From Corallium rubrum (Eukaryota > Cnidaria > Anthozoa > Scleralcyonacea > Coralliidae), in the NCBI GenBank assembly GCA_964035015.1, contig CAXIUP010000191.1, positions 62,001 to 126,000 on the forward strand: 64,000 nt of DNA, written 5' to 3'. Position numbers and translations under genes: made by a program. The notes under the pieces were generated by a model that saw nothing but the letters and a program-made list of their open reading frames with translations, was not told where the DNA came from and ran no database searches. The first letter of the stretch is position 1. Each line of letters starts with the position of its first letter. Shown here piece by piece: positions 9,377-19,575 of the stretch.

Positions 9377-10596
9377 ATTAAAAACTTTGTTTATAAAAAA
9401 ACTTCTTCATCTGCAAGATCTTCTAACAGTGATAACAATGTCCTTTACAGTCTTTCCATACCTCTCTTCGTTCTAAAGTTATTTAGATTTGTTAATCCCC
9501 AATAGGTTGTTTTTACCTAATATATGTTTATCTGTCTGTCTGTTCAATGTTTATCTGTATGTTTGTCTGTCACCAGGATATCTCAATTTGTCACCAGGAT
9601 ATCACAACTCGTCATTTTCAATGTTGTTGTCCTTTGGTTGTTATTGCTTTCGGGATGGCAAAACTTACTTTCAGATTGCTCATCGTTTGACACATGAGTG
9701 ATTTATTGCTGAGGTTAATGGATTGCACTTTTTCGCATTTATAGTAAGTCAAGAGAGCATAAAGGTAAGAGAGGGAATGTATAGTAATAGGTTTAGTTGT
9801 ATCCTTCTCACACATCATTACATATTCATAGCATTTCGGCCAATCCGGTTGCTTGATTTACGTCACATGTACTTACCTAGAAACCCAGTCTAAATCAGAG
9901 ACCAATTAATTCAAGTGCGAGAACAATACATATGTTAATTTAAAATTTCAATACTGTATTTAGAAATGTTTTCTAAATACAGTAAACTGTATTTAGAAAA
10001 CATTTCCCAATACAGTTTTCTGTCGCTGTAGAAACCAGTTCCAAATATACAACAGATTTTTTTTATCTAACAGCGCTTCACAATATAAGCGACTACATGC
10101 GATACATATATTAGAAGTAAAATAGACTAACAAGAAACCAAACTTACGTTGGTGCAATTTAAGTTATTCGACGACAGACAGAAACTTACGAAAAGCACTA
10201 AAACAGTGATGTTGCTTGCAGACTGATTGAAGTAATGAAGTTTAAACATCCATCTACCTTTCATAATATTATGAAGTACATATAAAAGTATACAAGACAG
10301 TCACCTCACGCTTTATTTTCTCCGGTATCGACCATTAACATCTTCTGTCTTCTTTAGTTTGTAAAGTTCTACCTTATTCCAATTGTCATCTATATTTTCT
10401 CTGCTCAATATCAGTCCTGGCTAAATTGATCCTGCTATTCAACATAATCTAATATATGTTATCCAATAAATCCAACGTCTTGGCGAACCAAAACTCCTGG
10501 CTGTTTTAAAACAAAATTTCCCCCTGTCTCTGCAAGCGCTTGACGACTAGTCTGTTCTGATTGCCCTCATTGCAATGAGAATCTAATGATGTGTAA
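9377..10596. other. No gene seen
   Basis: AT-rich sequence. Near 9950-10018 a small palindrome alternates CTGTATTTAGAAA and its complement. Nothing else is supported. Confidence 0.5.
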
Positions 10597-10742
10597 GAAG
10601 CTATTTCAAATCCTCGTTAGTGTTCTAGACTTGGTGGCCAAATCCCATGTGCCGTTAACAATAGCGAGGCGCAGCCGAGCTATTGTTAACGGCACATAGG
10701 ATTTAGAAACCACGTCTAGGACACTAACTCGGATTTGAAATA
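10597..10742. repeat. Foldback MITE
   Basis: TATTTCAAATCC...GTTAGTGT at the left is mirrored by ACACTAACTCGGATTTGAAATA at the right. CCGTTAACAATAGC arms surround a GC-rich loop. No coding content. Confidence 0.7.
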
Positions 10743-10966
10743 TCACGTAAATTAGGGGGATTTCCATTACCACAGTTAGACTGGTCAGTCCAGTAAAATG
10801 GAAGACGACACGTTTGAGACTTTGGGTGGTCAGACTGGAAATTTGGTCCTATGTATGTAATCAAAAGCAAGTCCAATCTGGCAGGACTGACCAGTACAAC
10901 CCTGTATATTGAACAGCTCCCTAAAACTATCCCGGGTAATTTATCAATTGTACAGGTTCTAGCATA

Positions 10967-11655
10967 GTATCAGGGCTTGGAATTTGCGGTATCCCGATAT
11001 CCACGGGATACTAGATTTTCGTTTTGGATACTAGAAGTCTTAACTTCAGTATCCAACGGGATACAATAAAAATTTCGACAGCGCACAGCCACAGAATCTG
11101 AAGCAACATCTTACAATGTAACGTAACATCTTACAATGTAACGCAACGTCTTATATAGAATGCAGTGTAACGTAACGTCTTAGAATGTAACGTAACGTCT
11201 TAGAATGTAACGTAACGTCGTAGAATGTAACGTAACGTCTTAGAATGTAGCGTAACGTCTTAGAATGTAGCGTAACGTCTTACAATGTAGCGTAACGTCT
11301 TAGAATGTAGCGTAACGTCTTAGATGATGTAGCGTAACGTCTTAACAATGTAGCGTAACGTCTTATAATGTAGCGTAACGTCTTAGAATGTAGCGTAACG
11401 TCTTAGAATGTAGCGTAACGTCTTAGAATGTAACGACACGTAATAACGTCTTAAAATATAGCGTTACGTCTTAGAATGTAGCGTAACGTCTCGCATTGTA
11501 ACGTAATGTCTTATAATGTAACGTAATACATGTACTGACACGAACTGTTATAGTTAATTTTAGATATTGCAAGTGGAGATGTTGAGTATTCAAAAGTGGG
11601 ATACTAGATTTCAAGGAGGGATACCAAATTCAGAAGCCTGGTATCCACTTGGATA
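10967..11655. mobile_element. Possible hAT-like element containing a 20-bp satellite
   Basis: Left end CAGGGCTTGGAATTTGC, right portion AAATTCAGAAGCCTG. GGATACTAGATTT boxes sit in both flanks of the satellite. I did not find a clean target duplication, so the limits are uncertain. Confidence 0.4.
11112..11528 (+). repeat. 20-bp minisatellite, about 20 units
   Basis: Unit GTAGCGTAACGTCTTAGAAT, with a GTAACGTAACGTC variant at both ends of the array. A few indels occur near 11150, 11325 and 11440. It lies just upstream of the first recognised transposase exon. Confidence 0.92.
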
Positions 11656-12235
11656 CTGCCGAAAATTTCGAATTTCATGCACTGCGTAGTGTATGTAAAC
11701 TTGTTTGTAGAACTGGAAGAAGGCAAAATAATGTATGATTCTTTGACAGAGCAAGATGTGCTGGTGCAATGCCCTGTATTGTGTGTCACAGCAGACAATC
11801 CTCGTGCATCTGAAATTGAACACCATCTTGGAAACAGTGCTAAGAGATATTGCAGAAAGTGTAATGTATGTAAAAGTTGTATGCATGTATACTGTAAATT
11901 TTGTAGGTTAGTAAACATAATTATTAGTATAAGTTAGTATTATTATTCACAGTAATTGTGGCCAATCTTTTGCTGTCAGGCAACATCAGAGAATGGAACA
12001 CATTTACAGACATTAAGAACAGATGCATTTGTCAAGGAGAGTTTACAGAAATTACAACAATGCAAGTATGTATATAAATAAGCTTACCATATTTTCTGGG
12101 CGATAACCCACAAGTTATCTCTTAATTTTGCTCTTAAACATAATCAGTGCGGGTAATAGGGTGGTGCAGGTAATCTGTTGGATTCTTAAGACGACGCCAC
12201 CACGGAGACTGGAGACCAAAGCATTCTTCTTTCAA

Positions 12236-13024
12236 CTACTGGTACATTCTCGTTCCCAGAGCCTCTCCCGTGCTGGCGCGCTGGAAAGGTTCTGGGGGAA
12301 TCCATAATCATCGCGAGCTGATTGGTTGTTCAAATTCAAAGGCCTATATATAACGGAGCTTAGTGAATGTTTATAAATAAACAGTATTTGAGACACGAAA
12401 TCTGACAACGAAGCACAATTCTAATATAGTTCTAATCCGAACAATTTAATCGAACGTTTTTCAAAGCAATCAACCCGTTTCCCCTTATATAATTAAATCA
12501 AACACGGAAGAGAGACAGCAATTTGAAACCGATAGGTGATAGACGATAGACAGCACACTGCAGGCTGTTAGAAGTAAATATACAAGTCAAATATAAACGA
12601 ACGGTGCAAAATATTAAAGAGAACTACCTTCACTAAAAGAAGCCGTAAACACGAAGAAATTCCGACACGGCCCTATTGCCAAGCTCTGAAGCGAACTCGT
12701 AAATTTTAATGTATTTTGCCTCACCGAGTAAATGCGGCGATGATCCACACTCGACAAGGCCCTTCTTCGAACGGAATCTACCATAATCAGAATTGTTCCA
12801 AAGTTAAACGAGTCAATACGAGACAGAATCGAAAACGAAAGGAAAATTATATTCCAAACAACTGTCGATGATCTCGTGTCCAACTCCCAAACCGCGAACT
12901 TAAACGCATGCGCTTTAGAAAGAACACCAAAGAATCTTGGTGTTCCGGTTTTGGATTCTCCCAGAGCCTTTCCAGCGCGCCAGCACGGGAGAGGCTCTGG
13001 GAACGAGAATGATACTGGTACTGT
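12236..13024. mobile_element. Non-autonomous element with about 65-bp inverted ends
   Basis: The left arm (CATTCTCGTTCCCAGAGCC ... GTGCTGGCGCGC) recurs inverted at about 12958-13020. The interior is not coding in any convincing way. It sits in the intron between transposase exons 2 and 3, just left of the Tc1 foldback. Confidence 0.75.
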
Positions 13025-13221
13025 ATTTTTTTTAAATTTTGTGGTCCCAAACCAAGGGAGCACGCCAGATCGACTGACCTGTATTTCTTCTTCTTTGTCC
13101 AGCATTCCTTCATTTATATTCAGCCATTTTGAAAAATGCGGTATATTCGGTTATTTCATTTTCGGAACGCACTCAGGTTTCCTTGGGCCCCGTAGCCTGC
13201 GCCGGCGATACACTAATGATA

Positions 13222-14095
13222 CAGTGGGTGCCAAAAGTATGAGTCGAGTCCCAATTTTTGCCAAATATTCGAGAAAAGTGTATCTTCTGAAAAATAAACT
13301 TGCATTATCTGATTCTCTACACGCATGTGCGTCAAGAATGGCTAAAGATTTAAGTGGAGGAGTTAGAGAAAAAATTATTGCTCTAAGTAACGAAGGTTTC
13401 TCACAGCGACAAATTGCTGCAAAGATAGGAGTGTCGAAAGGTGCTGTGCAGCGAACCGTGGAAAGGTTCAGAGAAACTCAATCCTATTCCAACCTACCGA
13501 AGTCTGGGAGACCAAGGTGTACTACACCACAAGAGGATCAGTTCATAAAAGTAACTTCTTTGCGTAATAGAACAGCAACTGCTGGTAATATTCAATCGAC
13601 AATTAACGCCACCCGAGAGAAAACAAACAGCAAAACAACAGTAAGAAGGAGATTGGCTGCAAGTGGTCTGAAATTACGCAAAGAAGTTACTTTTATGAAT
13701 TGATCCTCTTGTGGTGTAGTACACCTTGGTTTCCTAGACTTCGGTAGGTTGGAATAGGATTGAGTTTTTCTGAACCTTTCCACGGTTCGCTGCACAGCAC
13801 CTTTCGACACTCCTATCTTTGCAGCAATTTGTCGCTATGAGAAACCTTCGTTACTTAGAGCAATAATTTGTCCTCTAACCTTCACTAAGATCTTTAGCCA
13901 TCCTTGACGCACATGCGTGTAGAGAATTAGATAAACTTATTTTCAAATTATATATGGCAAAATCTTTCAAGGACAAAATGTGGGAGACAACTGCAGATCT
14001 CAATGTGCATGTTCAATAGCTAATGCAAGTTTATTTTTCAGAAGATACACTTTTCTCGCATTTTGAGACTGGACTCATACTTTTGGCACCCACCG
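13222..14095. mobile_element. Tc1/mariner foldback element (TA target site)
   Basis: Ends are CAGTGGGTGCCAAAAGTATG at the left and the complementary CATACTTTTGGCACCCAC at the right, flanked by TA on both sides. The two arms (about 13222-13568 and 13675-14095) are inverted copies of the 5' part of a Tc1-like element, each carrying the N-terminal DNA-binding region. The loop is about 106 bp. There is no DDE/DDD catalytic region, so it must be mobilised in trans or be dead. Confidence 0.9.
13338..13703 (+). pseudogene. Tc1-like transposase, N-terminal DNA-binding part only
   Basis: From ATG at 13338 the frame reads MAKDLSGGVREKIIALSNEG, then a homeodomain-like helix-turn-helix (SQRQIAAKIGVSKGAVQRTV) and a second part (GRPRCTTPQEDQFIKVTSLR ... 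TTVRRRLAASGLKLRKE) matching the two HTH units of Tc1 transposases. The frame stops at 13703, where the inverted arm begins. The whole catalytic half is absent. The same domain, decayed, lies on the minus strand in the right arm. The open frame upstream of 13338 is not homologous and is not part of the gene. Confidence 0.8.
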
Positions 14096-14675
14096 TATAT
14101 AATGCATTATTCAAAATGGCTGAATAGAAATGAAGGAACACCAAACAAAGAAGAAATACAAGTCAGCCTGGCATGCTCCCTTGCTCAAACCTATTACAGT
14201 ATTAGCAACTGCGGGTTATGCGATGGTGTGGGTAATACACTGATTTATTTTTCCCAAAGTGACATTTTTGTTGCTGTGCGGGTTATACACTGTGCGGTAT
14301 AGCCAGAAAATACGGTAATAGCTCAAATTCAAAACAATAAATTGTGAAAGTCAAGTATACTTTTCTAATCATTTCTATTACTCTATTTTACAGTGTATTC
14401 TAAACAGTAAACACTTAACTTCTCATTTAATGCCATCTTCTTATTTTTATATTTTTAAAGAAATGAAAGTCAGCGAAAAAAAGTACGAAAAGATACTGGT
14501 GTGACAGAAAAAGGTGGTGCCTTTGATTGTTTATCAGCTTTTTGCGGTTACACGTAAGAATATACCATTGACAATTACAAATGTACTGTACAGTAGTGTA
14601 ACATAGTGTTGCTATGCTGTACAGTAGGTTACTTGTCACTTTGTAAGTCAACCATTAAATGGCAAATTGTGCTTT

Positions 14676-15029
14676 ACCCTCTGTTCAGACTACGGTGCTC
14701 GGGTACGGTGCTTGGGCACGGGACCTTGTTCACATTCACGGTGCCTGGATCTGATAAGCGTTCACACAGAAAGCTTTCATGGCTTTTGCAGCTGTTTTGT
14801 CGCTTTAAGCCTCCGAATTACAAAGAATATTGAGCAAGAAGCGTGGGCACCACTTTGGGCACTGAAGACGTGTTCACATTAGTGCCCGTACCCGGGCACG
14901 GTGCCCGAGTACTACCTCAACACGCGGTGCCCAGTTTTGATTAGTTTGAGTTGGGCACTGCGAAAAAGTCGTGTTCACATTAGTGCCCGTGCCGGGCACC
15001 GTGATCGGGCACCTAGTCTGAACAGGGGG
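14676..15029. mobile_element. MITE with CCCTCTGTTCAGACTA ends
   Basis: The left end CCCTCTGTTCAGACTA is mirrored by TAGTCTGAACAGGGGG. The interior repeats GTGCCCG, CGGGCAC and GTTCACATTAGTGCCCG. It lies in the intron before transposase exon 4. Flanking TTA and CTA resemble a 3-bp PIF/Harbinger target site but do not match exactly. Confidence 0.75.
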
Positions 15030-15499
15030 CTACTATACTCTGTTATACAGACAAATAATATAGCATAATAATTATTTATAACAGCAAACTTACCTTAACA
15101 CAACTGTTAATCTATTCCCACTTATTTATAACCTTATTTTGCAGGAAGACACCAGTGGAAATACCACATACAGTATTGTGGGCCCAGTGAAGTATCTCCT
15201 TGGTGCAACAATCAAGTCAATGACATCTGAAAAGAAGAAACAGATGAATGCTAAAGATGCCAGCTTGGATATGACTGCATTTAGTCGAAGCATCAAAGGG
15301 AATATTACGAAAAATTATGGGTCCTATGTTGGCAGAGATTTTAAATTCTGGATGCAGGTAGCTGTTATTGTTTTGGAAGGGCTTCTCCCAGATGATAGTC
15401 TCACAGTGTGGTTTTTACTTGGTGAGGTATTGTATTATACACAGCACTGTATATTATAGCACAAATGTACATGTACAAATATGCATTGTTTATAAAACA

Positions 15500-16106
15500 T
15501 AACCCTCGCAGACAGAACAGGTAGATAATAGGTTAAATTTAACCAATTTAACCTATTATCTACCTGTATATATGTGTTTATAACATAGCTTTGATATAGC
15601 AACCTTTTTGATTGGCTGTCGTGCGTGCTCCATAACTCAGTGGAGCACGGCAAAAACGCGCGGGGAAAAATTTCAAAACAAAACTGAGTTTTAAATTGAT
15701 TATGGCCTTTTATATTATCAAAATACCAAGTCATTTAATTTTATCGAGTAATAAAGAACAACTACCCGGAAGACATAAATTGGGTATGGGTAACCGAGTT
15801 TAAACTGTCCTTTCGGTTGGATTTTAGTGAACAAAAAAGACTTGGCTACGAAAGTAGAAAAACACAACAACCAAAACGATCCGCTGGCTTGTGAAAGGAT
15901 TTAATCCTATGTTATAAAAGAAATGGCTCATGGTTTAGTGTGCTCCATCGAGTTATGGATGCACTTGGGAAATTTGGAGAGCACTCAAAAATCTAGAGTT
16001 GTTATCGGCTACGCCTCGACCAACTCTTACGATTTTTTCGTGCTCTCCCAATTTCCCGCGTGCATCCATAACTCGACGGAGCACGCTAAACCATGAGCCA
16101 TTTCAT
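15500..16106. mobile_element. Foldback element (GAGCACG family), copy 1
   Basis: Starts near a palindrome (AGGTAGATAATAGGTTAAAT and its complement, 15510-15560). The hairpin arms ATGGCTCATGGTTTAG...GTGCTCC and GGAGCACGCTAAACCATGAG bound 15922-16106. The whole block recurs in reverse orientation at 31155-32110, and part of it at 26225-26370. Confidence 0.8.
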
Positions 16107-16615
16107 AAATGAAATACATGCAAGTGATAACTGTATATGTTAATTAAACTGTTACTGTATTATTATTGAATTTCTATTGCTTGCAGATATTTACTATGGC
16201 TTATACAGCAGCCTATGTACCAGGAACCATGCAACAATTTTATGAACTGCTAGAAAAGTCCATTACAGGTTGTAACGATACTCGTCGTAAACAAGAAATG
16301 CGTCTCATTTACAAACTTGGTACCATTCACCCTCACGGCCTCAATAAGCGATTCTCTTTCATTTAGCTCACTCCACCACCATATTCCACACCTTTTCCTT
16401 AACCTTTTCCTGATGACGTAAATAGTGATTTATAACCTGTTTCTTTGCCTATTTGCAGGTAGCTGACCCACAAATTGGGTCAGCAGCTGCACACAGGCTA
16501 AAATTACATATTAATTTATTTGTTTACTTTGCTTTTATTGGCTTACATGTGTTCACGTGATTCCCATTGTAGCTCTGCTATAAATACGCGTGACCACATG
16601 TGAGTTGTTTACTAA

Positions 16616-16655
16616 TTTCTCCTGACGAAGGGCCTTCGCTCGAAACGTCGAGAAG
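16616..16655 (+). ncRNA. Hammerhead-ribozyme-like motif
   Basis: TTTCTC, CTGACGA (16622-16628), GGGC-CTTC-GCTC hairpin, GAAACGTC (16642-16649), GAGAAG. The flanks TTTCTC and GAGAAG pair over six positions (one wobble), giving stem I next to a GUC cleavage triplet. It lies in a transposase-gene intron. Confidence 0.55.
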
Positions 16656-16892
16656 ATTTTTCTGTTTTTCAGGCCAACGTGACTTAACCATGGTAATATT
16701 TGGATTTCAACCGTGGCCGACGCTGTCCTAAAATGCATCTGTTGCATCATCTTCCCCAGGATATGACTGACTTGGGTTCAGCAACGGGTTTCTCTACAGT
16801 AAGGTTAAAAACTGAAATCAATTCATTTACAGTCAAACTGGATGTTCTTTAGCATGTAACTTGCAATATTATAATTGTCAGTTGTTTGCTGT

Positions 16893-17035
16893 ACAAGCTG
16901 GGTTAGTTAGTAATACTCAGAAAAACTCTGAGCTCTGAGCGGGACTCGAACCCACAACCTTCTGATTGCTAGCCAGACGCTCTAACCATTGAGCCACTAG
17001 AACTCAGACAGTGGAGCAAGGTTAATTAAGGTAGT
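16893..17035 (-). mobile_element. tRNA-derived SINE, family B
   Basis: Read on the minus strand: an A box (GTGGCTCAATGG), a TAGCAA loop whose anticodon triplet reads AGC, a B box (GGTTCGAGTCC) and the tail CTCAGAGTTTTTCTGAG. It forms a large inverted pair with 17098-17240. Confidence 0.75.
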
Positions 17036-17097
17036 TATACCTTAGACTGTGCCCAGTCCTCCAGGAACGAGTCTTAACCGCTCGGTTACAAGTACTT

Positions 17098-17240
17098 GTT
17101 GGGCTCAATGGTTAGGGCATCTGGCTAGCATTCAGAAGGTTGTGGGTTCGAGTCCCGCTTAGAGCTCAGAGTTTTTCTGAGTATTACTAACTAACACAGC
17201 TTGTACAGCAAACAACTGACAATTATTACTAACATCAAGC
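17098..17240 (+). mobile_element. tRNA-derived SINE, family B, second copy
   Basis: A box GGGCTCAATGG, B box GGTTCGAGTCC, then CTCAGAGTTTTTCTGAGTA and the tail motif CTTGTACAGCAAACAACTGA. The same tail is amplified in tandem at 46821-47155. The acceptor arm does not close as in a working tRNA, so it is not called a tRNA gene. Confidence 0.75.
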
Positions 17241-17962
17241 TGCAATTTCTGAAACTAACTTGCAATATTATCTTGCACTACAGTGGCAATATTCCAATTG
17301 TGACGTGTAACAACAGTTGTTACATTTGTTCCTTTCCTACAGTACCTTTATTGTCAGTTTCAGTTCACTTTTCAATGTGTGGTTCAGAAGTTTATTGCCA
17401 AGTTTCAAATTACATTTCTAAATTCAGAAGTGATAACAAAGTTCAATTTGATATTCTATTCGAAGTTTACCTGTAGTTACATAAAACCTTAGGTCGAACA
17501 GACTAAGATCTGATTTCTTTTGGAAAATATGCTAAATTACCAGTAACCCTTTCACTACTAGCTGTTGGGCTCTCTTTAATATTTTATTAGAATAGGACTT
17601 CACATTAAATCTGATAGCATGCCAAAGCTTAAAAAATATTGCACTGCTGTTGCAGTATATGCTATTATGGTAAAAACTAAGTGAAAGCTAAAATATCATG
17701 TAGCTATGTGTATTATTTTTATATAGATTTGAGGCATTCAATGCAATTGTTTGTGGTCTAAATGTGAACAGCAACCGCCATGCGACAAGCATTGATATAA
17801 CCAAAGCAAGTGCTACAATGGAGAGACTTCGTTTTGTGTTGAAAGGAGTAGTGTGGTACACAAACAACGTAAGGTACTATTGTTCCCAGTAGACCGCGAA
17901 CACCATGGTTTTACACAGCCACCAGAAGAAGGTGGTTGGTTAGTTTAAACGTTCAGAAAACC

Positions 17963-18337
17963 CAGGGGCGTAGGAAGCTTGATAAAGTTAGGGGGGCCGA
18001 CTCCCACGAGGCACCAGCATGGTTGGCGCCGAGCGGAAAATTTTTGAAAATTTGGAGTCTCTAGATCGTCGGAAATGGCATTTTCAGAGTCTCCTCTACC
18101 TCTTTCGTTAGGCCCTTTCATTAATTCTTTCATTATAATTTGTGAGTCTATGCTATCCGTGAGTCAGGATGGATTATTATTATTAATTGGCCGATCAGCG
18201 CAATCGAAGTCGCACTTATAATGCAATTTTTTTAAATTCAATTATTTTTTGGGGGGGCCGAAAGCTATTCTGGCCCCCCTTTATAAAATATTGGGGGGGC
18301 CGCGGCCCCCCCAGCCCCCCCGCTTCTTACGCCCCTG
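17963..18337. mobile_element. hAT MITE with 8-bp target duplication
   Basis: Ends are CAGGGGCGTAGGAAG and CTTCTTACGCCCCTG. The flanks are AGAAAACC on both sides (17955-17962 and 18338-18345), a perfect hAT-type duplication. The interior has G/C runs and no gene. Inserted in the intron after transposase exon 6. Confidence 0.93.
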
Positions 18338-19147
18338 AGAAAACCGTCACGTGATCACACTGTTGTGTTCTTCTCGTGTGAAAACACAACGGTTCTGGCT
18401 AAGCGACTCATCAGTCAAGGACAGTCAAAATGAGTCGCTTCAGGTATTTAAACGAAGAACAACCTCGACTACAGTATCTGGATGACGAAAATACTTTTGT
18501 TCATCTTTCTGAAGATGCTAGAGCTTTCGCTAAGATGTTTTGATGCTCTGCTCGTGTCGAGACGGTTGAGAGTAAACGAATAACAATCAAGGTGCGACCA
18601 CTTCAGTTCAAATTTCAAGCATTAGAAAATCGTATCACGTGACCTATTTCAGACAGGCCGGGGTAGTTTTAATTAAATGGTTGTTTACGCGGTTTACTAA
18701 CAATAGTACATGTCCTTGTAATAACCTGTATTAAATCATATCAGTTTGAGAAAATGTGTACCAAGGTTTCTGATATGATTACAATTAATTCATATTATTA
18801 ATAGTTACAATTAATATACCAATACATGTACTGTACATGTACTATACCAATACTGGATATCTCCCATTTAGCCTATTCTCATTAACTTACCTGATAAATA
18901 CAGTAGATACATGTTTTTGCTTATGCACACTGTTCTTTATTGTTCAACAGGCACCAGGCAACTTGCAATCTAACTGACCTCGGCCACAGCTCCAAGATCC
19001 AAAGGTTTATTAACAACATTCCAGATAAAGAAAGTATGTCAAGCAAAGAAATTTATCAACATGGTAAATTGAGAAAGGTACAGATCTTTTCACATAATCA
19101 TTCTTGAATTTAGTGATTGTATCAGCAGCCATGAAAATCATTGTAAA

Positions 19148-19575
19148 CAGGCTTTGAAATAAGTGCCGGTCACTGACCGGTAAAATTTTACAGTTTGACC
19201 GGGCAAATACCATCGTTCGCGGACATGCATGACCGGTGAATTTTTGAATCCAAGTGAGAGCGAATGTGTCAAATTGTAATACGATATGTTGGTGTTGTGC
19301 CTATATACAAATATAATTCATAATCTATATTATAATACCTTTATCTGTCTGTGTGTGCATGTTTGTTTGTCTCACCGTCGTTACCTAAAAACTCAAAAAC
19401 GGTGACGCCGTTGGCCTGTTGTATATTATTGTTTCTAAACTCACGAGTCACGCGAACGACGAGTGCAAATAAGTAAAACTAAAAATGACCGGTAAAAATC
19501 CCACTGTGACCGGCAAATTTATTGAGCCGCCGGTCATAGTGACCGGTATACGTTTCAAATTTATTTTGAAGCCTG
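19148..19575. mobile_element. hAT-like MITE with GACCGGT repeats
   Basis: Ends CAGGCTTTGAAATAAG and a near-complement finishing GAAGCCTG. The flanks ATTGTAAA (19140-19147 and 19576-19583) are a perfect 8-bp duplication. The interior carries at least six TGACCGG/CCGGTCA boxes. Inserted in the intron after transposase exon 7. Confidence 0.92.

Noticed and set aside
12876-13337. N-terminal extension of the Tc1 frame
   Set aside because: Upstream codons cover the Tc1 end and a different inverted repeat; homology begins at the ATG at 13338.
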